Source: Streptomyces sp. WM4235 (lineage in GTDB: Bacteria; Actinomycetota; Actinomycetes; Streptomycetales; Streptomycetaceae). Taken from it: DNA of 64,000 nucleotides. Location: contig NZ_LGDE01000181.1 of NCBI RefSeq assembly GCF_001279725.1, positions 1 through 64,000 of the forward strand. Reading direction: 5' to 3'. Both the position numbers and the translations under genes were made by a program. Shown in pieces: positions 6,868 through 14,921 of this stretch (the stretch's first letter is position 1; every line of letters begins with the position of its first letter). The notes under the pieces are model-generated. The model searched no databases, was not told where the DNA came from, and saw only the letters and a list, made by a program, of their open reading frames with translations.

Positions 6868-8336
6868 CCTCCGTCGGACCGCAGCGGCTGTACATCGGAG
6901 GCGAGTGGGTCGAACCGGCCGCCGGTCACTACGAGGTGGTCAACCCGGCCGACGAGTCCGTCGTCGGACTCGCCCCGGAGGCCACCCGCGGCCAGGTCGA
7001 GGAGGCGGCGCGCGCGGCGGCGGAGGCCTTCGAGGGCTGGTCGCGGACGACGCCCGAGGCGCGGGCCGCGATCCTCGACCGGGCCGCCGACGTCATGCGG
7101 CGCGAGTACGAGCCGTGGGCGGAGCTGGCCCGCGCCGAGACGGGCGCGCCCACCGGCATCGCGCGCGGCATGCAGGTCGGCGTGGGCGTGGCCCGCTTCC
7201 GGCGGTACGCGAAGGGCGCCCTGGAGCCGGTGGAACGCGGTCTGCCGCCGCAGGTCACCGACGCCGGCCCGATGGGGAGGGCGGGCATCCTGGGCGCGCT
7301 GGAGGTGCGCCAGCCGGTCGGCGTGGTCACCTGCGTCACCTCGTACAACAACCCGTGGGCGAACCCGGCGGGCAAGGTGGCCCCGGCGCTCGCCATGGGC
7401 AACACGGTCGTGGTCAAACCGGCCCCGCAGGACCCGTTGTCGGTGTTCCGGATGGCCGAGGCCCTGCACGAGGCCGGGGTCCCGGCGGGCGTGGTGAACG
7501 TGGTGTGCGGCACCTCGGTCGAGGTCGGCGAGGCGGCCGTCGACTCGCGCCACGTCGACATGGTGTCCTTCACCGGTTCCACGGCCGTCGGGCAGCGCAT
7601 CGCGGAGGTGTGCGGCCGGACGATGAAGCGGCAGTTGATGGAACTGGGTGGCAAGGGCGCGGCGATCGTGCTGGAGGACGCCGACCTCGACGCGGCCGTG
7701 GCGGGCATCGGCACCACCTTCTCCTTCTACTCCGGTCAGATCTGCACCGCCCCGACCCGGGTGATCGTCCACCGGTCGGTGTACGAGCCGCTGGTGGAGA
7801 AGCTGACCGGCTACCTGGCGTTCATGAAGGTCGGCGACCCGGGCGAGCGCGGCACCGTGGTCGGCCCGGTGATCTCGGCGGCGCACCGCGACCGCGTGGA
7901 GTCGTACGTCGAGCTGGGGAGGAAGGAGGGCGCGCGGATCGCGTACGGCGGCGAACGCCCGGTCGTCGGGGCGGGCCGCGGCTTCTACGTCGCGCCGACC
8001 CTCCTGGTGGACTGCACCCACGACATGCGGGTGGTCCGGGAGGAGATCTTCGGGCCGGTCGTGGTCGTCGTGCCCTTCGACGGCGGCGAGGACGAGGCCG
8101 TGGCCCTGGCCAACGACAGCGACTTCGGGCTGCTCTCCTACGTGTGGTCCGGGGACTCGGCGCGGGCCTTCCGGATCGCGCGGCGGCTGCGCGCCGGCGG
8201 CGTCGGCATCAACACCATCGGCCGGAACATGGAGGCCCCGTTCGGCGGCTTCAAACGGTCGGGGGTGGGCCGGGACGTCGGCTCGTACGCCCTGCACGCC
8301 TACAGCGAGATCCAGTCGATCGTCTGGCCGGGCTGA
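6864..8336 (+). CDS. Aldehyde dehydrogenase family protein
   Basis: A standard-length 490-aa NAD(P)-dependent aldehyde dehydrogenase. FTGSTAVG (residues 237-244) is in the cofactor site, Glu260 in ELGGK is the general base, and Cys294 in GQICTAPTR is the catalytic nucleophile. It oxidises an aldehyde to the acid. The ATG at 6864 overlaps the amidohydrolase stop by 4 bp, which settles the start and implies coupling. It is the last gene of the cluster; beyond it are three tandem 13-bp repeats and a convergent gene. Confidence 0.93.
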   Translation: MTSVGPQRLYIGGEWVEPAAGHYEVVNPADESVVGLAPEATRGQVEEAARAAAEAFEGWSRTTPEARAAILDRAADVMRREYEPWAELARAETGAPTGIARGMQVGVGVARFRRYAKGALEPVERGLPPQVTDAGPMGRAGILGALEVRQPVGVVTCVTSYNNPWANPAGKVAPALAMGNTVVVKPAPQDPLSVFRMAEALHEAGVPAGVVNVVCGTSVEVGEAAVDSRHVDMVSFTGSTAVGQRIAEVCGRTMKRQLMELGGKGAAIVLEDADLDAAVAGIGTTFSFYSGQICTAPTRVIVHRSVYEPLVEKLTGYLAFMKVGDPGERGTVVGPVISAAHRDRVESYVELGRKEGARIAYGGERPVVGAGRGFYVAPTLLVDCTHDMRVVREEIFGPVVVVVPFDGGEDEAVALANDSDFGLLSYVWSGDSARAFRIARRLRAGGVGINTIGRNMEAPFGGFKRSGVGRDVGSYALHAYSEIQSIVWPG

Positions 8337-8353
8337 GGCACGGGCCCGAGCCG

Positions 8354-8392
8354 CCGGTCGGGTTCACCGGTCGGGTTCACCGCTCGGGTTCA
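8354..8392. repeat. Three tandem 13-bp repeats between convergent genes
   Basis: CCGGTCGGGTTCA occurs at 8354-8366 and 8367-8379, then with one change (CCGCTCGGGTTCA) at 8380-8392. The last copy contains the stop codon of the convergent AlkC-like gene. The array may reflect replication slippage; no function is evident. Confidence 0.8.
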
Positions 8393-9478
8393 GGGGACGT
8401 CCAGCGAGAACGCGGCCTCGCCGCGGACCCGGCCGTTGACCTGGAGCTGCACCAGGTGCTCCCCGGGGTGGTAGCGGCGGGTGGTGATCGGCTTGAAGGA
8501 GTGCCGCTTCGTCCCGGTGAGGGTCTCGCCGGGGGCGAGGCGGCGGGTGGTGAGCTTGAAGACCTTGGGGGTGCGGGTCCCGTTGGCCTTGACGTGGTGG
8601 ATCACGTAGTCGACGACCAGCTCGGCGGGCAGTTCGCCGGTGTGGGTGAGCGCGTACGAGAAGACGAGGTGCTCGCCGACGACGACGCGCGGGGTGCCCA
8701 CCAGCGGCCCGTCGACGGTGACCGGGACGTCGGGGGAGTGGCCCAGCAGGGTCAGCGTCTCGGGGTGGCCGGCCTTGATCAGGGTGCGCAGGCCGTGCCG
8801 GACGACGCGATCCGTCGTGGTGTCGGCGTCGGCGCGCCACTTCGCGGCGATCTCCACGGCGAGCCCGGGGTGGTCCCGGCTGATGTCGTTGAGGTGGTTG
8901 GACACGGAACGGCGTACGTACTCGGACGGGTCGCGGTGGAGGGCGTCGAGCACGGGCACGGCGGGCCGCGGGTCGGCGATGAAGGCGGGCAGCCGGGACG
9001 CCCACGGCAGCCGGGGCCGGGTGCCCTCGCTCGCGAGGCGCCTGACGTGCGGATCCGGGTCGGCGGTCCAGTCGCGGATCACCGTCAGGGCGCGGTCGGG
9101 ATCGGCTCGCAGGAAGGGGCGTACGGCGGATTCGGCGGTCAGCCGGGGGGTGAGGTCGCGCAGCAGCGCGAGCCCCGGTTCGAACGCGGTCAGCCCGCGG
9201 ACGGCGATGGCCTCGTTGACGGGGAAGGTCATCCAGCCGGCGAAGGCGGGGTCCTCCATCGCGGTGCGCAGTACGGCCTCGAAGGCGGGCCAGTCCTCGG
9301 GCAGGTCGGCGAGGACGGCGTCGCGGACGGCGGCGACGCGTGCGCTGAAGCCGAGTCCGTCGAGGGATGCGGCGCGGGCGGTGAGGGCTCGGGAGCGGGG
9401 TGTGCGGGCCGCGCGGGCCAGCAGACCGGCCAGGTTACTGACGGTATCCGCGCTGAGGAGCTCGTCGGCTGTGGGCAT
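8390..9478 (-). CDS. DNA alkylation repair protein, AlkC-like (HEAT repeats + C-terminal Ig-like domain)
   Basis: The 362-aa protein (start taken at MPTADELL, 9478) has an alpha-helical HEAT-repeat-like region over roughly residues 40-235. This includes DPHVRRLASEGTRPRLPW and SEYVRRSVSNHLNDISRDHP, the pattern of the AlkC/AlkD DNA glycosylase superfamily. The last 110 or so residues are beta-rich (VFSYALTHTG, KVFKLTTRRLAPGE, HLVQLQVNG) and look like the Ig-like domain of AlkC. AlkC excises cationic 3-methyladenine-type lesions without flipping the base (established for the family). An in-frame extension to 9592 exists, but its residues look non-coding. The gene converges on the aldehyde dehydrogenase gene. 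Confidence 0.8.
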   Translation of the reverse strand: MPTADELLSADTVSNLAGLLARAARTPRSRALTARAASLDGLGFSARVAAVRDAVLADLPEDWPAFEAVLRTAMEDPAFAGWMTFPVNEAIAVRGLTAFEPGLALLRDLTPRLTAESAVRPFLRADPDRALTVIRDWTADPDPHVRRLASEGTRPRLPWASRLPAFIADPRPAVPVLDALHRDPSEYVRRSVSNHLNDISRDHPGLAVEIAAKWRADADTTTDRVVRHGLRTLIKAGHPETLTLLGHSPDVPVTVDGPLVGTPRVVVGEHLVFSYALTHTGELPAELVVDYVIHHVKANGTRTPKVFKLTTRRLAPGETLTGTKRHSFKPITTRRYHPGEHLVQLQVNGRVRGEAAFSLDVP

Positions 9479-9749
9479 GGGGCCAGTCTGGCGGACGGCG
9501 CCCCGGTATTGGGGGCCCGAAAATTTGCACGGGAAAGTTTTGAAAGGGGCAAAACGGGCAAGGCTGCGGTTTCCGCATTCCGGAAGGTCCACCCCCGTGC
9601 CTTCCGAAACGTGAATAGATGCCTGAGTGAACCTTGTATTGCCAGAGTGTGAACTGTCTCGGCCTCAAGATTCCAAGGAATTTAGCCCCGCGCGGTAACG
9701 GACCTTGGTCCTCCGGATGAGGAAACCGCAGCATCTAACGTCCCTACCC

Positions 9750-11309
9750 ATGACACAGCTGGACGTTCGGCCTCGGGTCGGAGACACGGTAAGCGGCGTC
9801 GCCGAGGGCGACGTTCGTGGCAAGGGCCTCGGAAAAGGGTCCGTCGGACTGGTGGGAAGCGCCGTCATCGGCATCTCCACCGTCGCCCCCGTCTACTGCC
9901 TGACCTCGACCCTCGGCTCCACCGCCGGGGAAGTCGGCGTCCAGATGCCGGCGGTGTTCCTGGCCGGCTTCCTCCCGATGCTCCTGGTCGCCTTCGCGTA
10001 CCGCGAGCTGAACAAGGCCATGCCGGACTGCGGCACCTCGTTCACCTGGACCGTGAAGGCCTTCGGCCCGCGGATCGGCTGGATGTGCGGCTGGGGCCTG
10101 GTGATCGCCACGATCATCGTCCTGTCCAACCTGGCCGGCGTCGCCACCTCCTACTTCTGGCTGCTGGCCGGCGAGATCACGAACAACCCGTCGATCTCCG
10201 CCCTGGACGACAACAAACTCGTCCACATCGCCACCTGCCTCACCCTCATCGCCGCCGCGACCGCCATCAGCTACCGCGGCATGACGGCCACCAAGGGCGT
10301 CCAGTACGCGCTGGTCGGCCTCCAGCTCGCCGTCCTCGCCATCTTCGTCGCCATGGCCTTCCAGAAGGCGTCCGCCGGCTCCTTCGACACCGGCCTCGAC
10401 TTCTCCTGGCAGTGGATGAACCCCTTCGCGGTCGAGTCCATGGCCGCCTTCACCGCCGGACTCTCGCTCTCGATCTTCATGTACTGGGGCTGGGACGCCT
10501 GTCTCGCCACCAACGAGGAGACCACCGGCTCCACCAAGACCCCCGGCCGCGCCTCGCTCATCGCGATGATCGTCCTCGTCGGCTCGTACCTGGCCACCGG
10601 CATCGCCGCCCAGATGGCCGTCGGCTCCGGCACCTCCGGCCTCGGCCTCGGCAACCCGGACACCTCCGACAACGTCTTCGCCGCCCTCGCCGGCCCCGTC
10701 ATGGGCCCGATGCTCGGCATCCTGCTCTTCGTAGCCGTCCTGGCCTCCGCCACCGCGTCCCTCCAGACCACCTTCATCCCGGTGGCACGCACGGTCCTCG
10801 CGATGTCCACGTACGAGGCGCTGCCGCCCTCCTACGCCAAGGTCCACCCCCGGTTCAAGACCCCCGGCCGCGCCACCGTCATGGCGGGCGTCGCCACCGG
10901 CGTCTTCTACACCGTGATGACGCTCGTCAGCGAGAACGTCCTGACCGACACGATCTTCGCGCTCGGCCTGATGATCTGCTTCTACTACTCGCTGACGGCC
11001 TTCGCCTGCGCCTGGTACTTCCGCAAGGAACTGCGGTACTCGGCCCGCGACCTCTTCTTCAAGGGCGTCTTCCCGGTCCTCGGCGGCCTGCTCCTCGCCA
11101 CCGTCTTCCTCAAGACCCTCATCGACATGTGGAACCCGTCCTACGGCTCCGGCTCCACGGTCCTCGGCGTCGGAAGCGTGTTCATCATCGGCGTCGGCCT
11201 GCTGGCCCTCGGCCTGGTCGTCATGTTCGTCACCGAACGCCGCAGCCCCGCCTTCTTCCGCGGCCAGGTCCTCACGAAGTCCACGCCGGCCCTGGTGGTC
11301 GAGGACTGA
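9750..11309 (+). CDS. APC-family amino acid permease
   Basis: The 519-aa protein has about 12 membrane segments. After a short cytoplasmic N-terminus comes GLVGSAVIGISTVAPVY, where APC transporters unwind helix 1 to bind substrate, followed by FLPMLLVAFAYRELNKAMPDCGTSFTW in helices 2-3. It should import an amino acid or amine with a coupled ion; the specificity cannot be read. The start chosen is the ATG at 9750, which gives MTQLDVRPRVGD; the 15 upstream in-frame residues are less typical. It is monocistronic, ending in the strong hairpin at 11360-11392. The 270 bp upstream are the divergent promoter region shared with the AlkC-like gene. Confidence 0.9.
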   Translation: MTQLDVRPRVGDTVSGVAEGDVRGKGLGKGSVGLVGSAVIGISTVAPVYCLTSTLGSTAGEVGVQMPAVFLAGFLPMLLVAFAYRELNKAMPDCGTSFTWTVKAFGPRIGWMCGWGLVIATIIVLSNLAGVATSYFWLLAGEITNNPSISALDDNKLVHIATCLTLIAAATAISYRGMTATKGVQYALVGLQLAVLAIFVAMAFQKASAGSFDTGLDFSWQWMNPFAVESMAAFTAGLSLSIFMYWGWDACLATNEETTGSTKTPGRASLIAMIVLVGSYLATGIAAQMAVGSGTSGLGLGNPDTSDNVFAALAGPVMGPMLGILLFVAVLASATASLQTTFIPVARTVLAMSTYEALPPSYAKVHPRFKTPGRATVMAGVATGVFYTVMTLVSENVLTDTIFALGLMICFYYSLTAFACAWYFRKELRYSARDLFFKGVFPVLGGLLLATVFLKTLIDMWNPSYGSGSTVLGVGSVFIIGVGLLALGLVVMFVTERRSPAFFRGQVLTKSTPALVVED

Positions 11310-11359
11310 CCCCGCGGGCCCCGCGGCCCGCCCCCGCCACGCCGCCGTGTCATCCCCCG

Positions 11360-11392
11360 GGGCCCCGGATCGTTCCCCACGATCCGGGGCCC
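11360..11392 (+). terminator. Hairpin terminator after the APC permease
   Basis: A perfect 14-bp stem, GGGCCCCGGATCGT with its complement, and a 5-nt TCCCC loop, 50 bp downstream of the permease stop. There is no U-tract, as is usual in Streptomyces. Confidence 0.85.
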
Positions 11393-11464
11393 TCGGCGTC
11401 GGCCGGCCCGCCGGAAGCGGCGAGCCGGCTGTGACCCCGGCCGAGCGGCGTCGTTGTTCCGGCC

Positions 11465-11761
11465 ATGAAGAAGACCATGAAGCGCAACCTCGCCGCCCTG
11501 GTTCTTTCCGGCGGCGCCGCCCTCGCCCTCACCCCGGCCGTCGCGCACGCCGACGGACCGGTCGTCCAGGGGGACACCCCGATCACCAAGCGGGTGGTGG
11601 AGATCGCCGACCACCCCGCGCAGACCGTCACCGACGCAAAGACGGCGGTCAACGCCACCGCCTCGGCGGCCGGCAGCGCCACCAAGGCCACCGACGCCTC
11701 CCTCTCCGGCGCCGGCACGGCCCTGACCGCCGGCCTGCCGAAGGCCCCCGGCATCGGCTGA
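11465..11761 (+). CDS. Small secreted protein of unknown function
   Basis: The 98-aa product starts MKKTMKRNL and has a clear Sec signal peptide with likely cleavage after AVAHA (about residue 28). The mature part of roughly 70 residues is rich in Ala, Thr and Lys, lacks Cys, and is low in complexity (ATASAAGSATKATDA). I do not recognise a family. It is probably exported and of unknown role. It stands alone between the permease terminator and a convergent VOC gene. Confidence 0.65.
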   Translation: MKKTMKRNLAALVLSGGAALALTPAVAHADGPVVQGDTPITKRVVEIADHPAQTVTDAKTAVNATASAAGSATKATDASLSGAGTALTAGLPKAPGIG

Positions 11762-11776
11762 CCCTCGGGGCGTGCC

Positions 11777-12175
11777 TCAGCCCCAGGTGCGGGAGCAGAG
11801 CACCAGGCGGTAGCCGTCGGGGTCGGCGACCGTGACGCCGTAGTCGTCCCAGTAGGGGTTGTGGGAGGAGACGCGGGTGCCGCCGTGCTCGATCAGGCGC
11901 TGGACGAGGGCCGGATCGGGCTCTCGGCCGAGGTAGACGACGAACAGGTCGTCGACCGTCGGGGACGGCGCGATCGGGTTCTCCGGGTCGTGCGTCAGCT
12001 CGAAGTGCCAGCCGCCCCCGGTGGGTCCGACCATCACCAGATCGTGCTCACCCGACACGTGACCGCTGGTGCGCCACAGGACGTCCAGACCGAGCCCGTC
12101 CACGTAGAACCGCTCGGCGGCCTCCAGGTCGAGCGAGGGGCGGGCGACGCGAACGTGGGTACGTGAATCGATCAT
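11777..12175 (-). CDS. VOC-family protein (glyoxalase/bleomycin-resistance fold)
   Basis: A 132-aa single vicinal-oxygen-chelate domain pair. The N-terminal half has RVARPSLDLEAAERFYVDGLGL; the C-terminal half ends GVTVADPDGYRLVLC, the usual closing strand with 'DPDG'. His/Glu candidates for metal binding are present (HFELTHD). Members range from glyoxalases to antibiotic-binding proteins; no substrate can be assigned. It converges on the small secreted protein gene with only 15 bp between. Confidence 0.85.
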   Translation of the reverse strand: MIDSRTHVRVARPSLDLEAAERFYVDGLGLDVLWRTSGHVSGEHDLVMVGPTGGGWHFELTHDPENPIAPSPTVDDLFVVYLGREPDPALVQRLIEHGGTRVSSHNPYWDDYGVTVADPDGYRLVLCSRTWG

Positions 12176-12286
12176 GCGGGGCAGGGTACGCCGCCGTGCG
12201 CCGGGGAGCCGGGTCGCGAGGGACGATCCGTCAGATGGGGCGGATGGGTGGACGGGCGGGGTGCCGTCAGGCCCGGCCCGGGGCGG

Positions 12287-12805
12287 TCAGGCGCCCACGC
12301 GCGCGCCGGTGACCTTCGCCGTGAACCCGTCGAGGTTCCCGAGCGCCCGCTCGATCCGCTCCTCCAGGCTCAGGGTCTCCACGTAGGCCCCCGTCGCCCG
12401 CTTGGACCGACGCTTGCCCCGCAGGTACAGCGAGCAGGCCAGATCGGCGCAGAGGTAGATGCCGACGGTGTTGCCCTCCCGGCCGCGGGCCCCGGCGAGG
12501 GGAGCGGACAGCAGCGCCACGTCGGACGAGGCGTGCCCGGTCAGGCAGATCATGCAGATGCTGGACTTCAGGGCACTGGCGCCGTTCGAAGCGGGCACGC
12601 GCAGGGTGATGCCCACGGGCACGCCGTCGGGGCCTGTCCGCACGAGGTGGGCGCGCAGCGGGGCGCCCGGGTCCACCCAGCCGAGGAAGTCCAGGTCCTC
12701 CCAGGGCAGGTCGCCGAAGTCCAGCGGCAGCCGGAGCCGGGAGGCCTCGCCCTTCGTGCAGTTCACGAAGGAGCCACGGATCTGTTTCTCGGAGAGCGGG
12801 TCCAT
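12287..12805 (-). CDS. FBP-domain (FusB-like) EF-G-binding zinc protein
   Basis: The 172-aa protein (from MDPLSEKQI, 12805) has an alpha-helical N-terminal part and a C-terminal treble-clef zinc-finger region: ICMICLTG with a CxxC pair, then CADLACSLYLRGKR with a second Cys pair. This is the layout of the FBP/FusB family, whose founding members bind elongation factor G and rescue it from fusidic acid on the ribosome. In Streptomyces the role is unproven; translation stress or intrinsic fusidane tolerance is an inference. No strong ribosome site is visible before the chosen start, and an upstream in-frame start at 12895 exists but lacks family-like sequence. Confidence 0.78.
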   Translation of the reverse strand: MDPLSEKQIRGSFVNCTKGEASRLRLPLDFGDLPWEDLDFLGWVDPGAPLRAHLVRTGPDGVPVGITLRVPASNGASALKSSICMICLTGHASSDVALLSAPLAGARGREGNTVGIYLCADLACSLYLRGKRRSKRATGAYVETLSLEERIERALGNLDGFTAKVTGARVGA

Positions 12806-12953
12806 GCGGGGGACGATACGCCGATATGCGTGCCCGCTGCACGTGCTTTGTCCAGCGCTGCCGCCCTCCGCGGGACGCTCCCGCCGGACGATCACGTGAA
12901 GTGGCGGTGAAAAGCAGGTGCGGGCGGTCGGGGGCCCGCCCTAGCGTGAGGCG

Positions 12954-13289
12954 GTGAGCAGCGACTATCCATTCGCCGACGGGCACAATCTCGTCTGGGA
13001 CCTGACCGGCTTCGGGCCGGACGAGGAGATGGTCGAGTCCTGCTCGCTCTCGCGCGAACAGTTCCTGGTGGTCCGGCACCTGTTCGTGCTGGGCGACGAT
13101 CCGTGGATGGTGACGGGGGAGTACCGGGTGGTGCCCGGCATCTGGCCCCACCTGCGGCGCATCGTCCCGGGTCTCGGTTTCCAGCGCGACGCGGACTACT
13201 TCCTCGGCGCCCGTCAGGCCCTGCCTGACGGGCGCTTCTGGCGTCCGGCGATCGGCGTGACCGCGCCGGGACCGATACCCCCGCCCTGA
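12954..13289 (+). CDS. Conserved-looking small soluble protein, family not recognised
   Basis: The 111-aa product begins at a GTG (12954) and is acidic in its N-terminal half (FGPDEEMVESCSLSREQF), with an aromatic-rich middle (DDPWMVTGEYRVVPGIW). It has no signal peptide, membrane segment or obvious motif. Codon usage is like its neighbours, with strong GC third-position bias, which supports it being real. It converges on the DUF397 gene, with a 17-bp palindrome between their ends. I cannot assign a function. Confidence 0.6.
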   Translation: MSSDYPFADGHNLVWDLTGFGPDEEMVESCSLSREQFLVVRHLFVLGDDPWMVTGEYRVVPGIWPHLRRIVPGLGFQRDADYFLGARQALPDGRFWRPAIGVTAPGPIPPP

Positions 13290-13302
13290 CGGGTTCCGTC
13301 AG
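13286..13302. terminator. Short perfect inverted repeat between convergent gene ends
   Basis: CTGACGG-GTT-CCGTCAG spans the stop codons of the genes ending at 13289 and 13299. It could be a weak bidirectional terminator. Although its arms resemble the 15-bp operators, its centre is 2 bp wider and it lies between gene ends. Confidence 0.4.
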
Positions 13303-13481
13303 CCGGTGACGCCGCCGAGGAACGCCGTCCACACGGCGGGCGCGACGGCGAGCTCGGGGCCGGCGGTGACCTTGGAGTCCCGGACGTGCACGGTGTCGGC
13401 GCAGGCGGCGACCTCGACGCAGTCGTCGCCCTCGCTGCCGCTGTAGCTGCTCTTGAACCACCGCAACTCGGAGCCGTTCAC
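13299..13481 (-). CDS. DUF397 domain protein
   Basis: A 60-aa protein with the hallmark DUF397 pattern: RWFKSSYSGSEGDDCVEVA near the N-terminus and VHVRDSKV...VWTAFLGGV after it. The GTG start overlaps the stop of the upstream XRE gene by 4 bp (GTGA at 13481-13478), so the two are co-translated. In Streptomyces, DUF397 proteins are regularly paired with Scr1/WhiJ-type XRE regulators and thought to modulate them, as in the whiJ locus. Confidence 0.9.
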   Translation of the reverse strand: MNGSELRWFKSSYSGSEGDDCVEVAACADTVHVRDSKVTAGPELAVAPAVWTAFLGGVTG

Positions 13482-14314
13482 AGAGAACCTCGCATTCGCA
13501 TCAACAGGCCCGCGCTGTCAGCCGGATTGAGGGCCTGGATGCGAAGTTTGGCATACCGCTGGTGAAGGACGCTGACGGCTTTGGGGTCGGTGATCACATG
13601 GCCCGTCTTCTGTCCCTCGCTGTACCCGAGCCACTCGTGTTCCCAGGTTTCGAGGAGCCGGAAGGGCCCGTCGGCGCCCGCGTGCACCGGCTGGACGAGC
13701 GGCATGATCTGGATGTCCACGTTCGGCAGCAGCGAGCACTCCAGCAGGTGGTCGATCAGCTCGCGGGTGACCTCCTTCCCACCCGTCCGCCGTTCGATCA
13801 GACTCTGCTCGACGATGAAGCTGAACATGATGTACGGGGTGCGCAGCAGCAGCTTCTGCCGTTCCGACCGCGCCACCATCCGCGCCTCCAGGTCCCCCGC
13901 GGTGGGCAGTGGCGGGACGGTCTCGAAGAGGGCCCGCGCGTACGGCTCGGGTTGCAACAGGCCGGGGATGGCCCGGCATTCGTACGTGTTGAGCGCGATC
14001 GCACTGTCCTCGTGCTCCGCCCACCGCCTGAACCACGACGCCAGCCCCCGCCTGCGCTGCAACTGCTTCGCTGCGAGCCGGATCACGCCGAAGGCGTCCA
14101 GCGCCTCCTCCGCCTTCTCCACGAACTTCGTGGACGGGTGGCGGCGGCCCTGTTCCACCGAGCCGATGTACTGCACCGAGTAGCGGATCAGGGGGTGCAG
14201 TTGTTCCTGCGTCAGTCCGGCGCGTTTGCGGAAGGCCTTGACCGTCTCGCCGAAGTGGCGCAGGTCGCCGTCCGGCTCGGGACCGCTTTCACCGTTGTCG
14301 TCGACACTCGCCAT
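13478..14314 (-). CDS. Scr1/WhiJ-like XRE regulator (HTH + DUF5753)
   Basis: The 278-aa protein has an N-terminal helix-turn-helix (about residues 20-75; FRKRAGLTQEQLHPL then YIGSVEQGRRHPS) and a long C-terminal DUF5753 domain that includes CRAIPGLLQPEPYARALF and LLETWEHEWLGYSEGQKTGHV. The ATG at 14314 is set by a strong AGGAGGTGACC ribosome site. It is a DNA-binding regulator tied to development or antibiotic production in known relatives. It forms an operon with the DUF397 gene and is divergent from the HATPase gene at 14442, the same triad as whiJ loci. The 127-bp divergent region is the likely autoregulated promoter. Confidence 0.92.
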   Translation of the reverse strand: MASVDDNGESGPEPDGDLRHFGETVKAFRKRAGLTQEQLHPLIRYSVQYIGSVEQGRRHPSTKFVEKAEEALDAFGVIRLAAKQLQRRRGLASWFRRWAEHEDSAIALNTYECRAIPGLLQPEPYARALFETVPPLPTAGDLEARMVARSERQKLLLRTPYIMFSFIVEQSLIERRTGGKEVTRELIDHLLECSLLPNVDIQIMPLVQPVHAGADGPFRLLETWEHEWLGYSEGQKTGHVITDPKAVSVLHQRYAKLRIQALNPADSAGLLMRMRGSL

Positions 14315-14441
14315 GGAGGTCACCTCCTGACGATCAGGTTCACGGTATGTGACCGCTCCTGTCCAGCGCGTGGACTCGTACAGATGAAAAGTAGCGGTCG
14401 GATTGCTGTGAACCACCTTGTCCAAACGGGACGTTGATTCC

Positions 14442-14921
14442 ATGACCGCACCCGCCGGACCCGCCGGCCACCTCGTACGTGTGTTCACTCAGCGTTCCAG
14501 CTCGACCCCTCGCGGCGCCCGCCTCGGCCGCCGGTTCGCCCTGCTGGCGCTGCACGACTGGGGCATCCCCCACCGCTCCGAACTGTCCGACGACGCCGCG
14601 CTGCTCGTCGCCGAGCTCGCCGCGAACGCGATCGTCCACGGCCGGGTCCCCGGGCGGGACTTCGAGCTGCGGATGGTGATGTCGGAAGGGGTGCTTCGCA
14701 TCGAGGTGTCCGACGCGAGGGCCGGCGCCCGGCCGGCCGTGAGCCCGTACGTGCACCATGCGGAGGGCGGTCACGGTCTGCGGCTCGTCGCGGCCGTCGC
14801 GCGCGACTGGGGGGTCGTGTCGAGGACGGTCGGCAAGACGGTGTGGGCGGAACTCGTCACGCCCGGCCGCTTCCCCCGCCCTGATCCGGATCCGGGTCCG
14901 GATCCGCGACGAACACACTGA
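14442..14921 (+). CDS. Anti-sigma/regulatory HATPase domain protein (RsbW-like)
   Basis: The 159-aa protein is a GHKL-type ATP-binding domain. It has the N-box ELAANAIVHG with Asn62, the G1-type VSDARAG with Asp91, and the G2-type EGGHGLRLVAAVA, followed by the usual closing strand GKTVWAEL. Such lone HATPases bind partner regulators, classically sigma factors, and may phosphorylate anti-anti-sigma proteins. The ATG at 14442 is chosen over the in-frame start at 14418. It is divergent from the XRE/DUF397 pair and forms a WhiJ-type module with them. The C-terminal tail is a run of Pro-Asp repeats from a repetitive GATCCG tract. Confidence 0.9.
   Translation: MTAPAGPAGHLVRVFTQRSSSTPRGARLGRRFALLALHDWGIPHRSELSDDAALLVAELAANAIVHGRVPGRDFELRMVMSEGVLRIEVSDARAGARPAVSPYVHHAEGGHGLRLVAAVARDWGVVSRTVGKTVWAELVTPGRFPRPDPDPGPDPRRTH

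Noticed and set aside
13286..13302. A fifth copy of the CTGACG operator
   Set aside because: The arms match, but the dyad is 17 bp rather than 15 bp and it lies between two convergent gene ends with no promoter, so I treat it as a terminator-like dyad.
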